From: an uncultured Opitutaceae bacterium
GTDB lineage: Bacteria; Verrucomicrobiota; Verrucomicrobiia; Opitutales; Opitutaceae
DNA: 51,448 nt
Direction of reading: 5' to 3'
NCBI GenBank assembly: GCA_903890485.1
Contig: CAITBM010000079.1
Location: forward strand, 1 to 51,448
The notes under the pieces are model-generated. The model was given only the letters and a program-made list of their open reading frames with translations, searched no databases and had not been told where the DNA came from. Below are positions 45,719 through 51,448 of this stretch, in pieces; the first letter of the stretch is position 1; each line of letters starts with the position of its first letter. The position numbers were made by a program, and so were the translations under genes.

Positions 45719-47629
45719 ATGAGCGACTTTGTATCCCACGAATGCGGAGTCGCCCTGGTGCGCCTGCTGAAGCCGCTCTCCTACTACCAGGAGAAGTATG
45801 GGACGCCCCTTTGGGGCTTCACCAAGTTGTTTCTGCTGATGGAAAAGCAGCACAACCGGGGCCAGGACGGCGCGGGCGTGGCCTGCGTGAAGCTCAACGT
45901 GACGCCTGGCGAGCCCTTCCTGTTCCGAGAGAGGAACGTGAAATCGAACCCCCTGGACAAGATCTTCAAGGAGCTCCTCGGCCAGTACAACGACAAGGTG
46001 GCCTCGGGGGTTATCCACCCGGAATTCTCGGAGACGGTGAAGAAGAATTTCGACTTCGGTGGGGAGCTCTTCCTCGGCCACCTGCGGTACGGCACGAGCG
46101 GCGGCTACAACCTGAGCGCCTGCCATCCCTATTTCAGGCGGAGCCCGTGGGCGACCCGCAACCTCGCGCTCTGCGGCAACTTCAATCTCACGAACACGGC
46201 CGAGCTGAACCAGTCTCTCATCGGGATGGGGCAGCATCCGGTGTTCGCAACCGACACGCAGGCGATCCTCGAGAAGATCGGGTTCTTCCTCGATGAGGAG
46301 CACGAGGACATCTACCGCTACCTGAGGACAAGGAACCTGGCGGGCGAGGAGCTCTCGCGCCGAATCAGCGAGGACCTGGACCTCACCCGCGTCCTTTCCC
46401 GGGCGTCGCAGAACTGGGACGGGGGATACGTTCTCTGCGGATTGGTCGGCAACGGCGACGCCTTCGTGGCGCGCGACCCGTCCGGGATACGCCCGTGCCA
46501 CTGGTTCCAGAACGACGAGGTGGTCGCGTTTGCCTCGGAGCGTGCGCCGCTGATGACCGTGTTCGACCTTGCGGTGGGCGACGTGAAGGAGGTCCAGCCC
46601 GGGCAGGTGGTCGTGATCAAGCGCCGCGGCACGATCTCCGAGCAGCCCTTTACCCCCGCCCTGCCGAAGACGTCCTGCTCCTTCGAGCGGATCTACTTCT
46701 CCCGCGGAAACGACGTGGACATCTATCGCGAGCGCCAGGCTCTCGGCGGCCGGCTGGCCGAGCAGGTCGTGCGCGCCATCGACCACAACTGGTCCGACAC
46801 CGTGTTCAGCTTCGTGCCGAACACGGCCGAGGTGGCCTATTACGGGCTCATGTCGGCGCTCAGGACGCTGCGCCGGGGAGAGGTGAAGGCCGCTATCCTC
46901 AAGGCGAGCGCCGAGGGATCCCTCACCGAATCCCTGCTCGACGACCTGATTCTTCGGAACTGGCCCCGCGGGGAGAAGGTGGTCAGCAAGGACATCAAGC
47001 TGCGGACCTTCATCGGCCAGGAATCGATGCGCAACCAGCTGGCGAGCCATGTGTACGACATCACCTACGGCTCGGTCAGGCCGGGCCAGGACAACCTGGT
47101 GTGCGTCGACGACTCCATCGTGCGGGGAACGACGCTCCGGCGCTCGATCCTGCGCATCCTGGCGCGGCTCAATCCGAAGAAGATCGTGATCGTCTCGACG
47201 GCTCCCCAGATCCGGTACCCCGACTGCTACGGAATCGACATGTCGGAGATCGGCAAGTTCGTCGCATTCGAGGCCGTGATCGACCTCTTGAAGGAGACGG
47301 GGCGCACGGAACTGCTGGGCGAGGTTTACCGCGCGTGCCGCGAGGAGGTCGAGAAGCGCGGCCTGGTGAACCACGTGCGCCGCCTTTACGAGCCGTTCAC
47401 GGCGGAGGAGATCTCGGCGCGCATCACGAAGCTTGTGCGCCCTGCGAACATCGACTGGCACGGGGAGATCGAAATCATCTTCCAGACGATCGAGAACCTC
47501 CGGGCCGCGGTCCCCAACCACACGGGCGACTGGTACTTCTCCGGGCATTACCCGACCGAGGGGGGCTACCGGGTCGTGAACCAGGCTTACGTGAACTACT
47601 ACGACAAGAACGAGGGCAGGTCCTACTAG
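45719..47629 (+). CDS. purF: Amidophosphoribosyltransferase PurF, long variant
   Basis: Catalyses the first committed step of purine synthesis, PRPP plus glutamine to phosphoribosylamine. The 636-aa product is longer than E. coli PurF (505 aa). Its N-terminus, MSDFVSHECGVALVRL, shows the Ntn-hydrolase nucleophile as Cys9 behind an eight-residue leader that would need removal; the usual start is a bare Cys1 or a short propeptide. MEKQHNRGQDGAG and GHLRYGTSGG follow. The PRPP-binding motif is VCVDDSIVRGTT (near 47100-47140). This form is similar to the HECG-type enzymes I recall from Bacteroidetes and relatives. It is 5 nt after purL. Confidence 0.92.
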   Translation: MSDFVSHECGVALVRLLKPLSYYQEKYGTPLWGFTKLFLLMEKQHNRGQDGAGVACVKLNVTPGEPFLFRERNVKSNPLDKIFKELLGQYNDKVASGVIHPEFSETVKKNFDFGGELFLGHLRYGTSGGYNLSACHPYFRRSPWATRNLALCGNFNLTNTAELNQSLIGMGQHPVFATDTQAILEKIGFFLDEEHEDIYRYLRTRNLAGEELSRRISEDLDLTRVLSRASQNWDGGYVLCGLVGNGDAFVARDPSGIRPCHWFQNDEVVAFASERAPLMTVFDLAVGDVKEVQPGQVVVIKRRGTISEQPFTPALPKTSCSFERIYFSRGNDVDIYRERQALGGRLAEQVVRAIDHNWSDTVFSFVPNTAEVAYYGLMSALRTLRRGEVKAAILKASAEGSLTESLLDDLILRNWPRGEKVVSKDIKLRTFIGQESMRNQLASHVYDITYGSVRPGQDNLVCVDDSIVRGTTLRRSILRILARLNPKKIVIVSTAPQIRYPDCYGIDMSEIGKFVAFEAVIDLLKETGRTELLGEVYRACREEVEKRGLVNHVRRLYEPFTAEEISARITKLVRPANIDWHGEIEIIFQTIENLRAAVPNHTGDWYFSGHYPTEGGYRVVNQAYVNYYDKNEGRSY

Positions 47630-47637
47630 GGTACGCG

Positions 47638-48738
47638 ATGTCGCTCTCCTACGAATCCTCCGGCGTCAGCTATGGTCCCCTGGACGCGTTCAAGCGCGCC
47701 TGCCAGAAGTCCGCCCTCACGACGACCGACCTGCTCGCAGTCCACGGCTTCAAGGAGCCCTCGACCGTCCGGGGCGAGAGCGCCTACCTGATCGAGGCCG
47801 AGGACCATTTCCTGGCCCACGTCGAGGAGGGCCTCGGCACGAAGAACCTGGTGGCTGACGCGGTCCAGGCCCAGACGGGCGGCTGCTTTTACCGGGCGAT
47901 CGGGATCGACACGGTCGCCACCATCACGAACGACCTGGTGACCTGCGGGGCGCTCCCGATCGCCGTTGCGATGCACGCGGCCGTGGGCAGCTCGGAATGG
48001 TTCTCGGACGAGCACCGGGCCGAGGAGTTGGTGCGGGGTTTCGCCGAAGGATGCAGGAGCGCGGGCGCCGTCTGGGGCGGGGGAGAGACCCCGGCGCTCA
48101 AGGGCCTGATAAACCCTTCAACGATCGTCCTGGCGGGCTCCGCCGTGGGGACCATCTCGCCAAAGTCCCTGCGCATTCTGGGCGACGTCCAGGCAGGCGA
48201 TGCCATCATCTTTCTTGCGTCCTCGGGAGTGCAGACAAACGGGCTCACCCTCTGCCGGAAAATCGCCGAGAGCCTGCCCGGCGGGTACGGGACGCCGATC
48301 GGCGACGGAAAGAACCTCGGCGAGGCGCTTCTGGCGCCCTCCACGATCTACGTGTCGTTCGTGCGGGAATGCCAGCGCCGGGGCGTGCGCCTCAATTACG
48401 CGGCCCACGTGACCGGCCATGGCTGGCGCAAGCTGATGCGCCTGGAGGAACCCTTCGTCTACGAGATCACCGAGCCGCGCCGCCCGCCGGCGCTGTTTGA
48501 ATTTCTCATGAAGGCGGGACCCGTCGCCCCGCGTGAGGCCTTTGCGACCTTCAACATGGGAATCGGATTCGCCGTCTATGTCTCGCCGGAACTTGCCGCA
48601 CCGGCGCTTGAGGCTGCGCGGGCCTCCGGGTACGATGCGTGGCTGGCCGGAACGGTGAAAAAGGACGGCAACCGCAAGGCGGTTTCAATACCCTCGATGG
48701 GGCTCGAATTTGAGGGAAATACGCTGCAGGTGAGGTGA
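47638..48738 (+). CDS. purM: AIR synthase (PurM-like), divergent class
   Basis: A 366-aa PurM-fold protein, probably phosphoribosylformylglycinamidine cyclo-ligase (FGAM to AIR). Visible are SAYLIEAEDHFLAHVEEGLG, the NDLVTCGALPIAV stretch, GGGETPAL, LASSGVQTNGLTLCR and HVTGHGWRKLM, where standard PurM has HITGGGL. The N-terminal LSYESSGVSY resembles the usual SYxxAGVD start. The class differs from E. coli PurM in sequence but follows purF in the operon (8 nt gap), and no second purM is in view. The context strongly supports the AIR synthase role. A phosphoribosyl-amine related function cannot be excluded from sequence alone. Confidence 0.85.
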   Translation: MSLSYESSGVSYGPLDAFKRACQKSALTTTDLLAVHGFKEPSTVRGESAYLIEAEDHFLAHVEEGLGTKNLVADAVQAQTGGCFYRAIGIDTVATITNDLVTCGALPIAVAMHAAVGSSEWFSDEHRAEELVRGFAEGCRSAGAVWGGGETPALKGLINPSTIVLAGSAVGTISPKSLRILGDVQAGDAIIFLASSGVQTNGLTLCRKIAESLPGGYGTPIGDGKNLGEALLAPSTIYVSFVRECQRRGVRLNYAAHVTGHGWRKLMRLEEPFVYEITEPRRPPALFEFLMKAGPVAPREAFATFNMGIGFAVYVSPELAAPALEAARASGYDAWLAGTVKKDGNRKAVSIPSMGLEFEGNTLQVR

Positions 48739-48743
48739 CCTCA
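48731..48743. repeat. Short perfect inverted repeat over the purM stop
   Basis: TGAGGT-G-ACCTCA is a perfect 6-bp-arm palindrome overlapping the last codons of purM. It could be an operator or chance; no T-tract follows. Confidence 0.25.
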
Positions 48744-48885
48744 TTGGGTTAGGTTGTGACGGGCGAATGGCAAATCGGTGGCGGACCTGGAAATTAGGGC
48801 TGCGCCGGTGGTTTGGCGTTGCAAATGCTATGGCTTCGATGAGTCCGTTGGGCTGTTTGTACGCAGGGGAACTAATCGTCTCATC

Positions 48886-49290
48886 ATGAAAAAGACCGCA
48901 AAGACAACCAAGACGCCCGCCCCGGCGACCAAGCTCACTGCGCCCGCCCCGGCGCGTAAATCCACCGTTGCACCGAAGGTGAAGAAGCCGGCCGTTCAGC
49001 CTGTTCCCTCTGCAATCGTGGCCAAACCCACGGGCTCCCGAGTCACGATCATCGCGAAAGCGGATGTCGGCTTTGGAAACTCCCTCTTTATCCGAGGCGA
49101 CGGCGCAGGCCTGAGCTGGGGTAAGGGCCTCCTGCTCGACAATGTGTCGGGCGACACCTGGAAGACGGTCCTTTCCGGGGCCGAGAAACCCATCGCCTTC
49201 AAGCTCCTCATCAACGATGAGGTCTGGAGCACGGGGATCGACTTTGCCGCGTCGCCTGGCGACACGGTGACGGTCACGCCCGCCTTCTGA
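48886..49290 (+). CDS. Small protein with histone-like tail and carbohydrate-binding-like domain
   Basis: A 134-aa protein. The N-terminal 50 residues are Lys/Ala/Pro/Thr-rich (KKTAKTTKTPAPATK and more repeats of this kind), like the tails of bacterial histone-H1-like proteins. The C-terminal part (about 52-134) is a compact beta domain with FIRGDGAGLSWGKG and IAFKLLINDEVWSTG, which recalls starch-binding CBM20/48-type modules. There are no predicted signal peptide or membrane segments. The ATG at 48886 starts the Lys-rich tail; a start at 48778 would add an unrelated leader. I recall this domain pattern in Opitutaceae-like proteins. Function not known. Confidence 0.7.
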   Translation: MKKTAKTTKTPAPATKLTAPAPARKSTVAPKVKKPAVQPVPSAIVAKPTGSRVTIIAKADVGFGNSLFIRGDGAGLSWGKGLLLDNVSGDTWKTVLSGAEKPIAFKLLINDEVWSTGIDFAASPGDTVTVTPAF

Positions 49291-50026
49291 CCGGGGCCGG
49301 CGTCCGGTCCGGATTCAACTCGACGAGCCGCGCGCCGATCCGGTGCGCGGCCCCGTCGCGGTCCTCGAGCTGTTCGCCAGGGACAAGCTCGAAGCGGAGC
49401 CTTACCCGCGAGAATGGCCGCGGCAGGTGGAAGCCGTCCCAGCTGGACACCCGCCAGGCCGACTCAAAATCCATTCCGACCAGGGCGACCCGCTTCTGGG
49501 CCCTTCGGGCGACGATCAGGGCTCCCGGCTTCATGACATAGACGGGCCCCCTGGGGCCGTCGGGTGTGACCCCCACGTCGTAGCCCTGCCTGAGGACCTC
49601 CACCAGTCCCGAGGCCGCTTCGCGTCCGCCGCGGCTCGAGGAGCCGCGGACCGCCCGCATCCCCACCGCGTCAAAGTAGGCGGCAAGCCACGCGCCGTCG
49701 CTGCTCGCGCTGATCAGCCCGTACACCGGCTGCCCGTTCCTGTAGCGGTGGAAGATCTCCGAGGTCATGAACAGCCGGTTGTGCCAAAGGAGGTAGAGGG
49801 TGGGCTCGCCCCGCGCGGTAATGATGGCCTTGTCCGGCTCATCCATCTCTATGCGGATCGTGGAGAGCCACAGGCGAACGAGCCCCGCCACGGGCCAAAT
49901 GGCGACCTGGCGCCAAAGCGCGATCGTGGGTTCTCGTCTTTCGGGGGTCGTGTTCAGGACGGCACTTGTCTCGCATTTGGGGCGTCCCTGTCGAGCCGCA
50001 TTGACGAGCCCCCCATTTGCGGTCAC
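49274..50026 (-). CDS. DUF374 lysophospholipid acyltransferase-like protein
   Basis: A DUF374-family protein related to glycerol-phosphate acyltransferases and lipid A acyltransferases. It has the WHNRLFM motif with the catalytic His, the SSDGAWLAAYFDAVGMRAVRGSSSRGG segment in parts, and VTPDGPRGPVYVMKPG, which binds acyl donors. A hydrophobic segment (ALWRQVAIWPVAGLVRLWL) would tether it to the inner membrane. The GTG at 50026 gives 250 aa. The frame continues to a TTG at 50098, which would intrude into the divergent gene at 50037. The C-terminus overlaps the end of the convergent small protein by 17 nt. The substrate is unknown. Confidence 0.8.
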   Translation of the reverse strand: MTANGGLVNAARQGRPKCETSAVLNTTPERREPTIALWRQVAIWPVAGLVRLWLSTIRIEMDEPDKAIITARGEPTLYLLWHNRLFMTSEIFHRYRNGQPVYGLISASSDGAWLAAYFDAVGMRAVRGSSSRGGREAASGLVEVLRQGYDVGVTPDGPRGPVYVMKPGALIVARRAQKRVALVGMDFESAWRVSSWDGFHLPRPFSRVRLRFELVPGEQLEDRDGAAHRIGARLVELNPDRTPAPVRRRA

Positions 50027-50036
50027 CGAACCTTTA

Positions 50037-50615
50037 ATGCTGGCACCTTGCCCCCATCTGCCGGACCCCAGGCCGGGCCTCGACTGGCGGATGCTCAACG
50101 CGTTCGGTCCAGACGACCGAGGCGAGCGTTTTTACGACGCCTGCCTGGAATACGGCCACTCGCTCTGGAGGCGGAAATACGCCGCCCGGGCGATCCTCTG
50201 CCTGGACCGGGCAATGGGGGCGGACCTGAAGGGGGACGAGCCGATCTTGGCCCGGTGGCCGATGCCCTACGAGGCAATGGCTTGGTTCATGAGACACGCT
50301 CCTTCCGAAGTCTTCATCGGCAATCCCCGCGTGCATTTCCAGCACTATGCCGACCGGATGAACGAACCGCGCAAGGACCAGCGCCGGTGGCGCGCCTGGG
50401 CCTGCTGGGCGCTTGCCCGGAAAGTGATGCCGATCCTCCACGGGGATGTCCGCCACCTCGTGAAGGAGCCCACGATCGCCGAAATCGACGCCCATTTGAG
50501 GCGGCATGGCCTCCCCGGCGAAGCCGACCTTTGGCACGCGGCTCTCGCCCACGCGGGAACCTGGGGGGCTATTTGGCGCGGTGGGCGAGACTCGAACTCG
50601 CGACCGACGATTTAG
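50037..50615 (+). CDS. Unrecognised protein, 3' end antisense to tRNA-Arg
   Basis: A 192-aa soluble protein from the ATG at 50037. The core (about residues 20-175) is Trp- and Arg-rich with ERFYDACLEYGHSLWR, KYAARAILCLDRAMG, PRVHFQHYADRMNEPRK and WRAWACWALARKVMP. No family known to me fits. The mostly helical character suggests a regulatory or repeat-like fold. The last ~14 codons run into the antisense strand of the tRNA-Arg gene and stop at TAG 50613-50615. The protein may normally end earlier in relatives. An alternative ATG is at 50091. It diverges from the DUF374 gene. Confidence 0.6.
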   Translation: MLAPCPHLPDPRPGLDWRMLNAFGPDDRGERFYDACLEYGHSLWRRKYAARAILCLDRAMGADLKGDEPILARWPMPYEAMAWFMRHAPSEVFIGNPRVHFQHYADRMNEPRKDQRRWRAWACWALARKVMPILHGDVRHLVKEPTIAEIDAHLRRHGLPGEADLWHAALAHAGTWGAIWRGGRDSNSRPTI

Positions 50616-50650
50616 AAAACCGTTGCTCTATCCAGCTGAGCTACCACCGC
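50574..50650 (-). tRNA. tRNA-Arg (UCU)
   Basis: Read on the minus strand from 50650, a 77-nt cloverleaf forms: acceptor GCGGTGG pairing with CCACCGC, D arm AGCTCAGCTGGATAGAGC, anticodon stem ACGGT/ATCGT with loop TTTCTAA (anticodon TCT), T arm with TTCGAGT loop, discriminator G and encoded CCA. It decodes AGA. The 3' end of the plus-strand gene at 50037 overlaps it in antisense. Confidence 0.93.
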
Positions 50651-50886
50651 GTTAATACCCCCAAACACCGTCTCCGGTTAGATTTGCGCGTCGATTTGGA
50701 CAAGTTAAAACCGGAATCCTGCGGGGGTCCAAACGGATAATGGGCTCATGGATCCTGGGCTGAATCCGCTTACCCATGCTTGGGGACAAAGTGCCCCGAA
50801 ACCGCGCAAAGGGGTCCAAAATGCCGTCGAATTCCCTCTTGACCGATCCCTGTGGACTTCGGAAAGTGATCCTTCGTCCCTACCAC

Positions 50887-50963
50887 GGGGTGGTAGCTCA
50901 GCTGGTTAGAGCGTCTGCCTGTCACGCAGAAGGTCGCGGGTTCGAGTCCCGTCCATCCCGCCA
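50887..50963 (+). tRNA. tRNA-Asp (GUC)
   Basis: A 77-nt cloverleaf: acceptor GGGGTGG with CCATCCC (one G-T), D arm TAGCTCAGCTGGTTAGAGC, anticodon stem TCTGC/GCAGA with loop CTGTCAC (anticodon GTC), T arm GCGGG/CCCGT around TTCGAGT, discriminator G and encoded CCA. A terminator hairpin and then a tyrosine-integrase gene follow, so the 3' part may be an attachment site. Confidence 0.95.
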
Positions 50964-50970
50964 TTTAAGA

Positions 50971-51005
50971 AAAGGCCGTAACTGTTACAAGTACGGCCTT
51001 TATCA
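50971..51005 (+). terminator. Terminator after tRNA-Asp
   Basis: AAAGGCCGTA (50971-50980) pairs perfectly with TACGGCCTTT (50992-51001) over an 11-nt loop, eight bases after the tRNA 3' end. It has the A-rich/T-rich flanks of a bidirectional intrinsic terminator. Confidence 0.7.
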
Positions 51006-51037
51006 TTGGTATAGGCCATCTTACGTTGGGGGGACGA

Positions 51038-51055
51038 TTAGGCTGCGTTAGGCTG
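51038..51055 (+). repeat. Direct repeat pair TTAGGCTG
   Basis: TTAGGCTG occurs at 51038-51045 and 51048-51055, exactly 10 bp apart, one helical turn. It lies between the tRNA-Asp terminator and the integrase gene and could be a protein-binding array such as arm sites of the recombinase. Confidence 0.45.
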
Positions 51056-51068
51056 GCTTAAGCCCCGT

Positions 51069-51109
51069 AGTGACAGATTTGAGGAAAAATTTGTCACTGG
51101 CTTGTCACT
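51069..51109. repeat. TGTCACT repeat cluster upstream of integrase
   Basis: TTGTCACT occurs directly at 51091-51098 and 51102-51109 (11 bp apart) and inverted as AGTGACA at 51069-51075. The inverted copy and the first direct copy make a near-perfect hairpin (GTGACAGATTT/AAATTTGTCAC, one mismatch). The cluster ends 32 bp before the integrase start codon and may be an operator or integrase arm-type site. Confidence 0.45.
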
Positions 51110-51141
51110 AAAAACCGCGTATTCTTACAGGTATATCCGCT

Positions 51142-51448
51142 ATGAAGATCGGAGGCCCCTACTACGACAAATTGCGCCGCGGGCAGCCCAAGCCCTGGTA
51201 CCTGAGCTATTCCCTGCCCAGGACGAACCCGGACGGCTCGGTCGTGATGGACAAGGGTGGCAACCCTACGCGCAAGCGCCACAGGCACTACTACGAGTCA
51301 AAGGCCCTGGCGAACGCAGACATCCCCCGCATCCGCGACCAGCATGAGGCTGCAGGGTCAGGGAACTTCCTGTTCAACCGGACCGCGGCGGACGAGTACG
51401 ATGCCGCGAAGAAGATCGCCGGAGGAAGCTCGCTCGTGGACGTGGCCA
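51142..51448 (+). CDS. Tyrosine integrase, N-terminal part (cut by window end)
   Basis: The frame opens with ATG at 51142 and remains open to the window end, 102 codons, so it has no stop here. The translation contains PWYLSYSLPRTNPDG, HRHYYESKALANADIPRI and DEYDAAKKIAGGSSLVDVA, which resembles the arm-binding and start of the core-binding region of phage-type tyrosine integrases that I recall from Verrucomicrobia. The catalytic domain lies outside the window, so the call is by pattern and position: integrase genes typically sit next to the tRNA they target. Its upstream region carries repeated short motifs. It is probably the left end of an integrated element. Confidence 0.65.
   Translation, partial: MKIGGPYYDKLRRGQPKPWYLSYSLPRTNPDGSVVMDKGGNPTRKRHRHYYESKALANADIPRIRDQHEAAGSGNFLFNRTAADEYDAAKKIAGGSSLVDVA

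Noticed and set aside
45479-47548. 689-codon open frame on the minus strand opposite purF
   Set aside because: Arg/Val/His-rich shadow of a well-conserved gene; high GC content opens the antisense frame.

Overview
The window is GC-rich bacterial chromosome, densely packed with housekeeping genes and with little accessory DNA until its right edge. The gene set suggests a Verrucomicrobiota relative, probably Opitutaceae-like. The clues are a long-form IspG, a diderm envelope toolkit (RseP, lipoprotein, TolB-like protein), a PurF that starts near an HECG motif, a PurM-like enzyme of the TGHGW type, and several small proteins that look lineage-specific. The assignment is from recall of these families and was not tested by any search.

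Layout. 1-2121 is the 3' part of an FG-GAP/ASPIC-UnbV protein with a terminator. 2200-3954 is a three-gene cassette (SPFH protein, PH-like membrane protein, ribbon-helix-helix protein) behind an AT-rich palindromic promoter. ligA follows. On the minus strand come a small hypothetical gene and dnaA, then a 517-bp gene-free stretch upstream of dnaA with DnaA-box-like sites. Next, also on the minus strand, is an isoprenoid/envelope operon read uppS-cdsA-dxr-rseP-ispG. Plus-strand genes follow: a purine nucleoside phosphorylase and a MoxR-DUF58-transglutaminase operon, which runs convergently into mreB-mreC-mreD-mrdA (cell shape). A CPA2-type antiporter diverges from mreB. tatA, rpoD and dnaG lie on the minus strand.

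From 30.9 to 38 kb are mixed single genes: an exported DUF362-like protein, a lone nuoA, an unusual three-domain c-di-AMP synthase candidate, rpmG, an mrp-type ATPase, a TolB-like propeller, a superoxide dismutase and tadA. A GH31 alpha-xylosidase and a lipoprotein follow, then infA and xerC/D. A compact purine operon purS-purQ-purL-purF-purM comes next, encoding amidophosphoribosyltransferase, FGAM synthase and AIR synthase steps of IMP synthesis.

The right end holds a small protein with a histone-like tail, a DUF374 acyltransferase, an unrecognised gene that runs antisense into a tRNA-Arg(UCU) gene, and tRNA-Asp(GUC). Just past the tRNA-Asp a tyrosine-integrase-like gene starts and runs off the window, so an integrated element probably begins here. 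The most unusual items are the EIIA/PK_C-like/DAC fusion, the SPFH-PH-RHH cassette with its operator-like promoter, and the repeat-rich tRNA-Asp/integrase junction.
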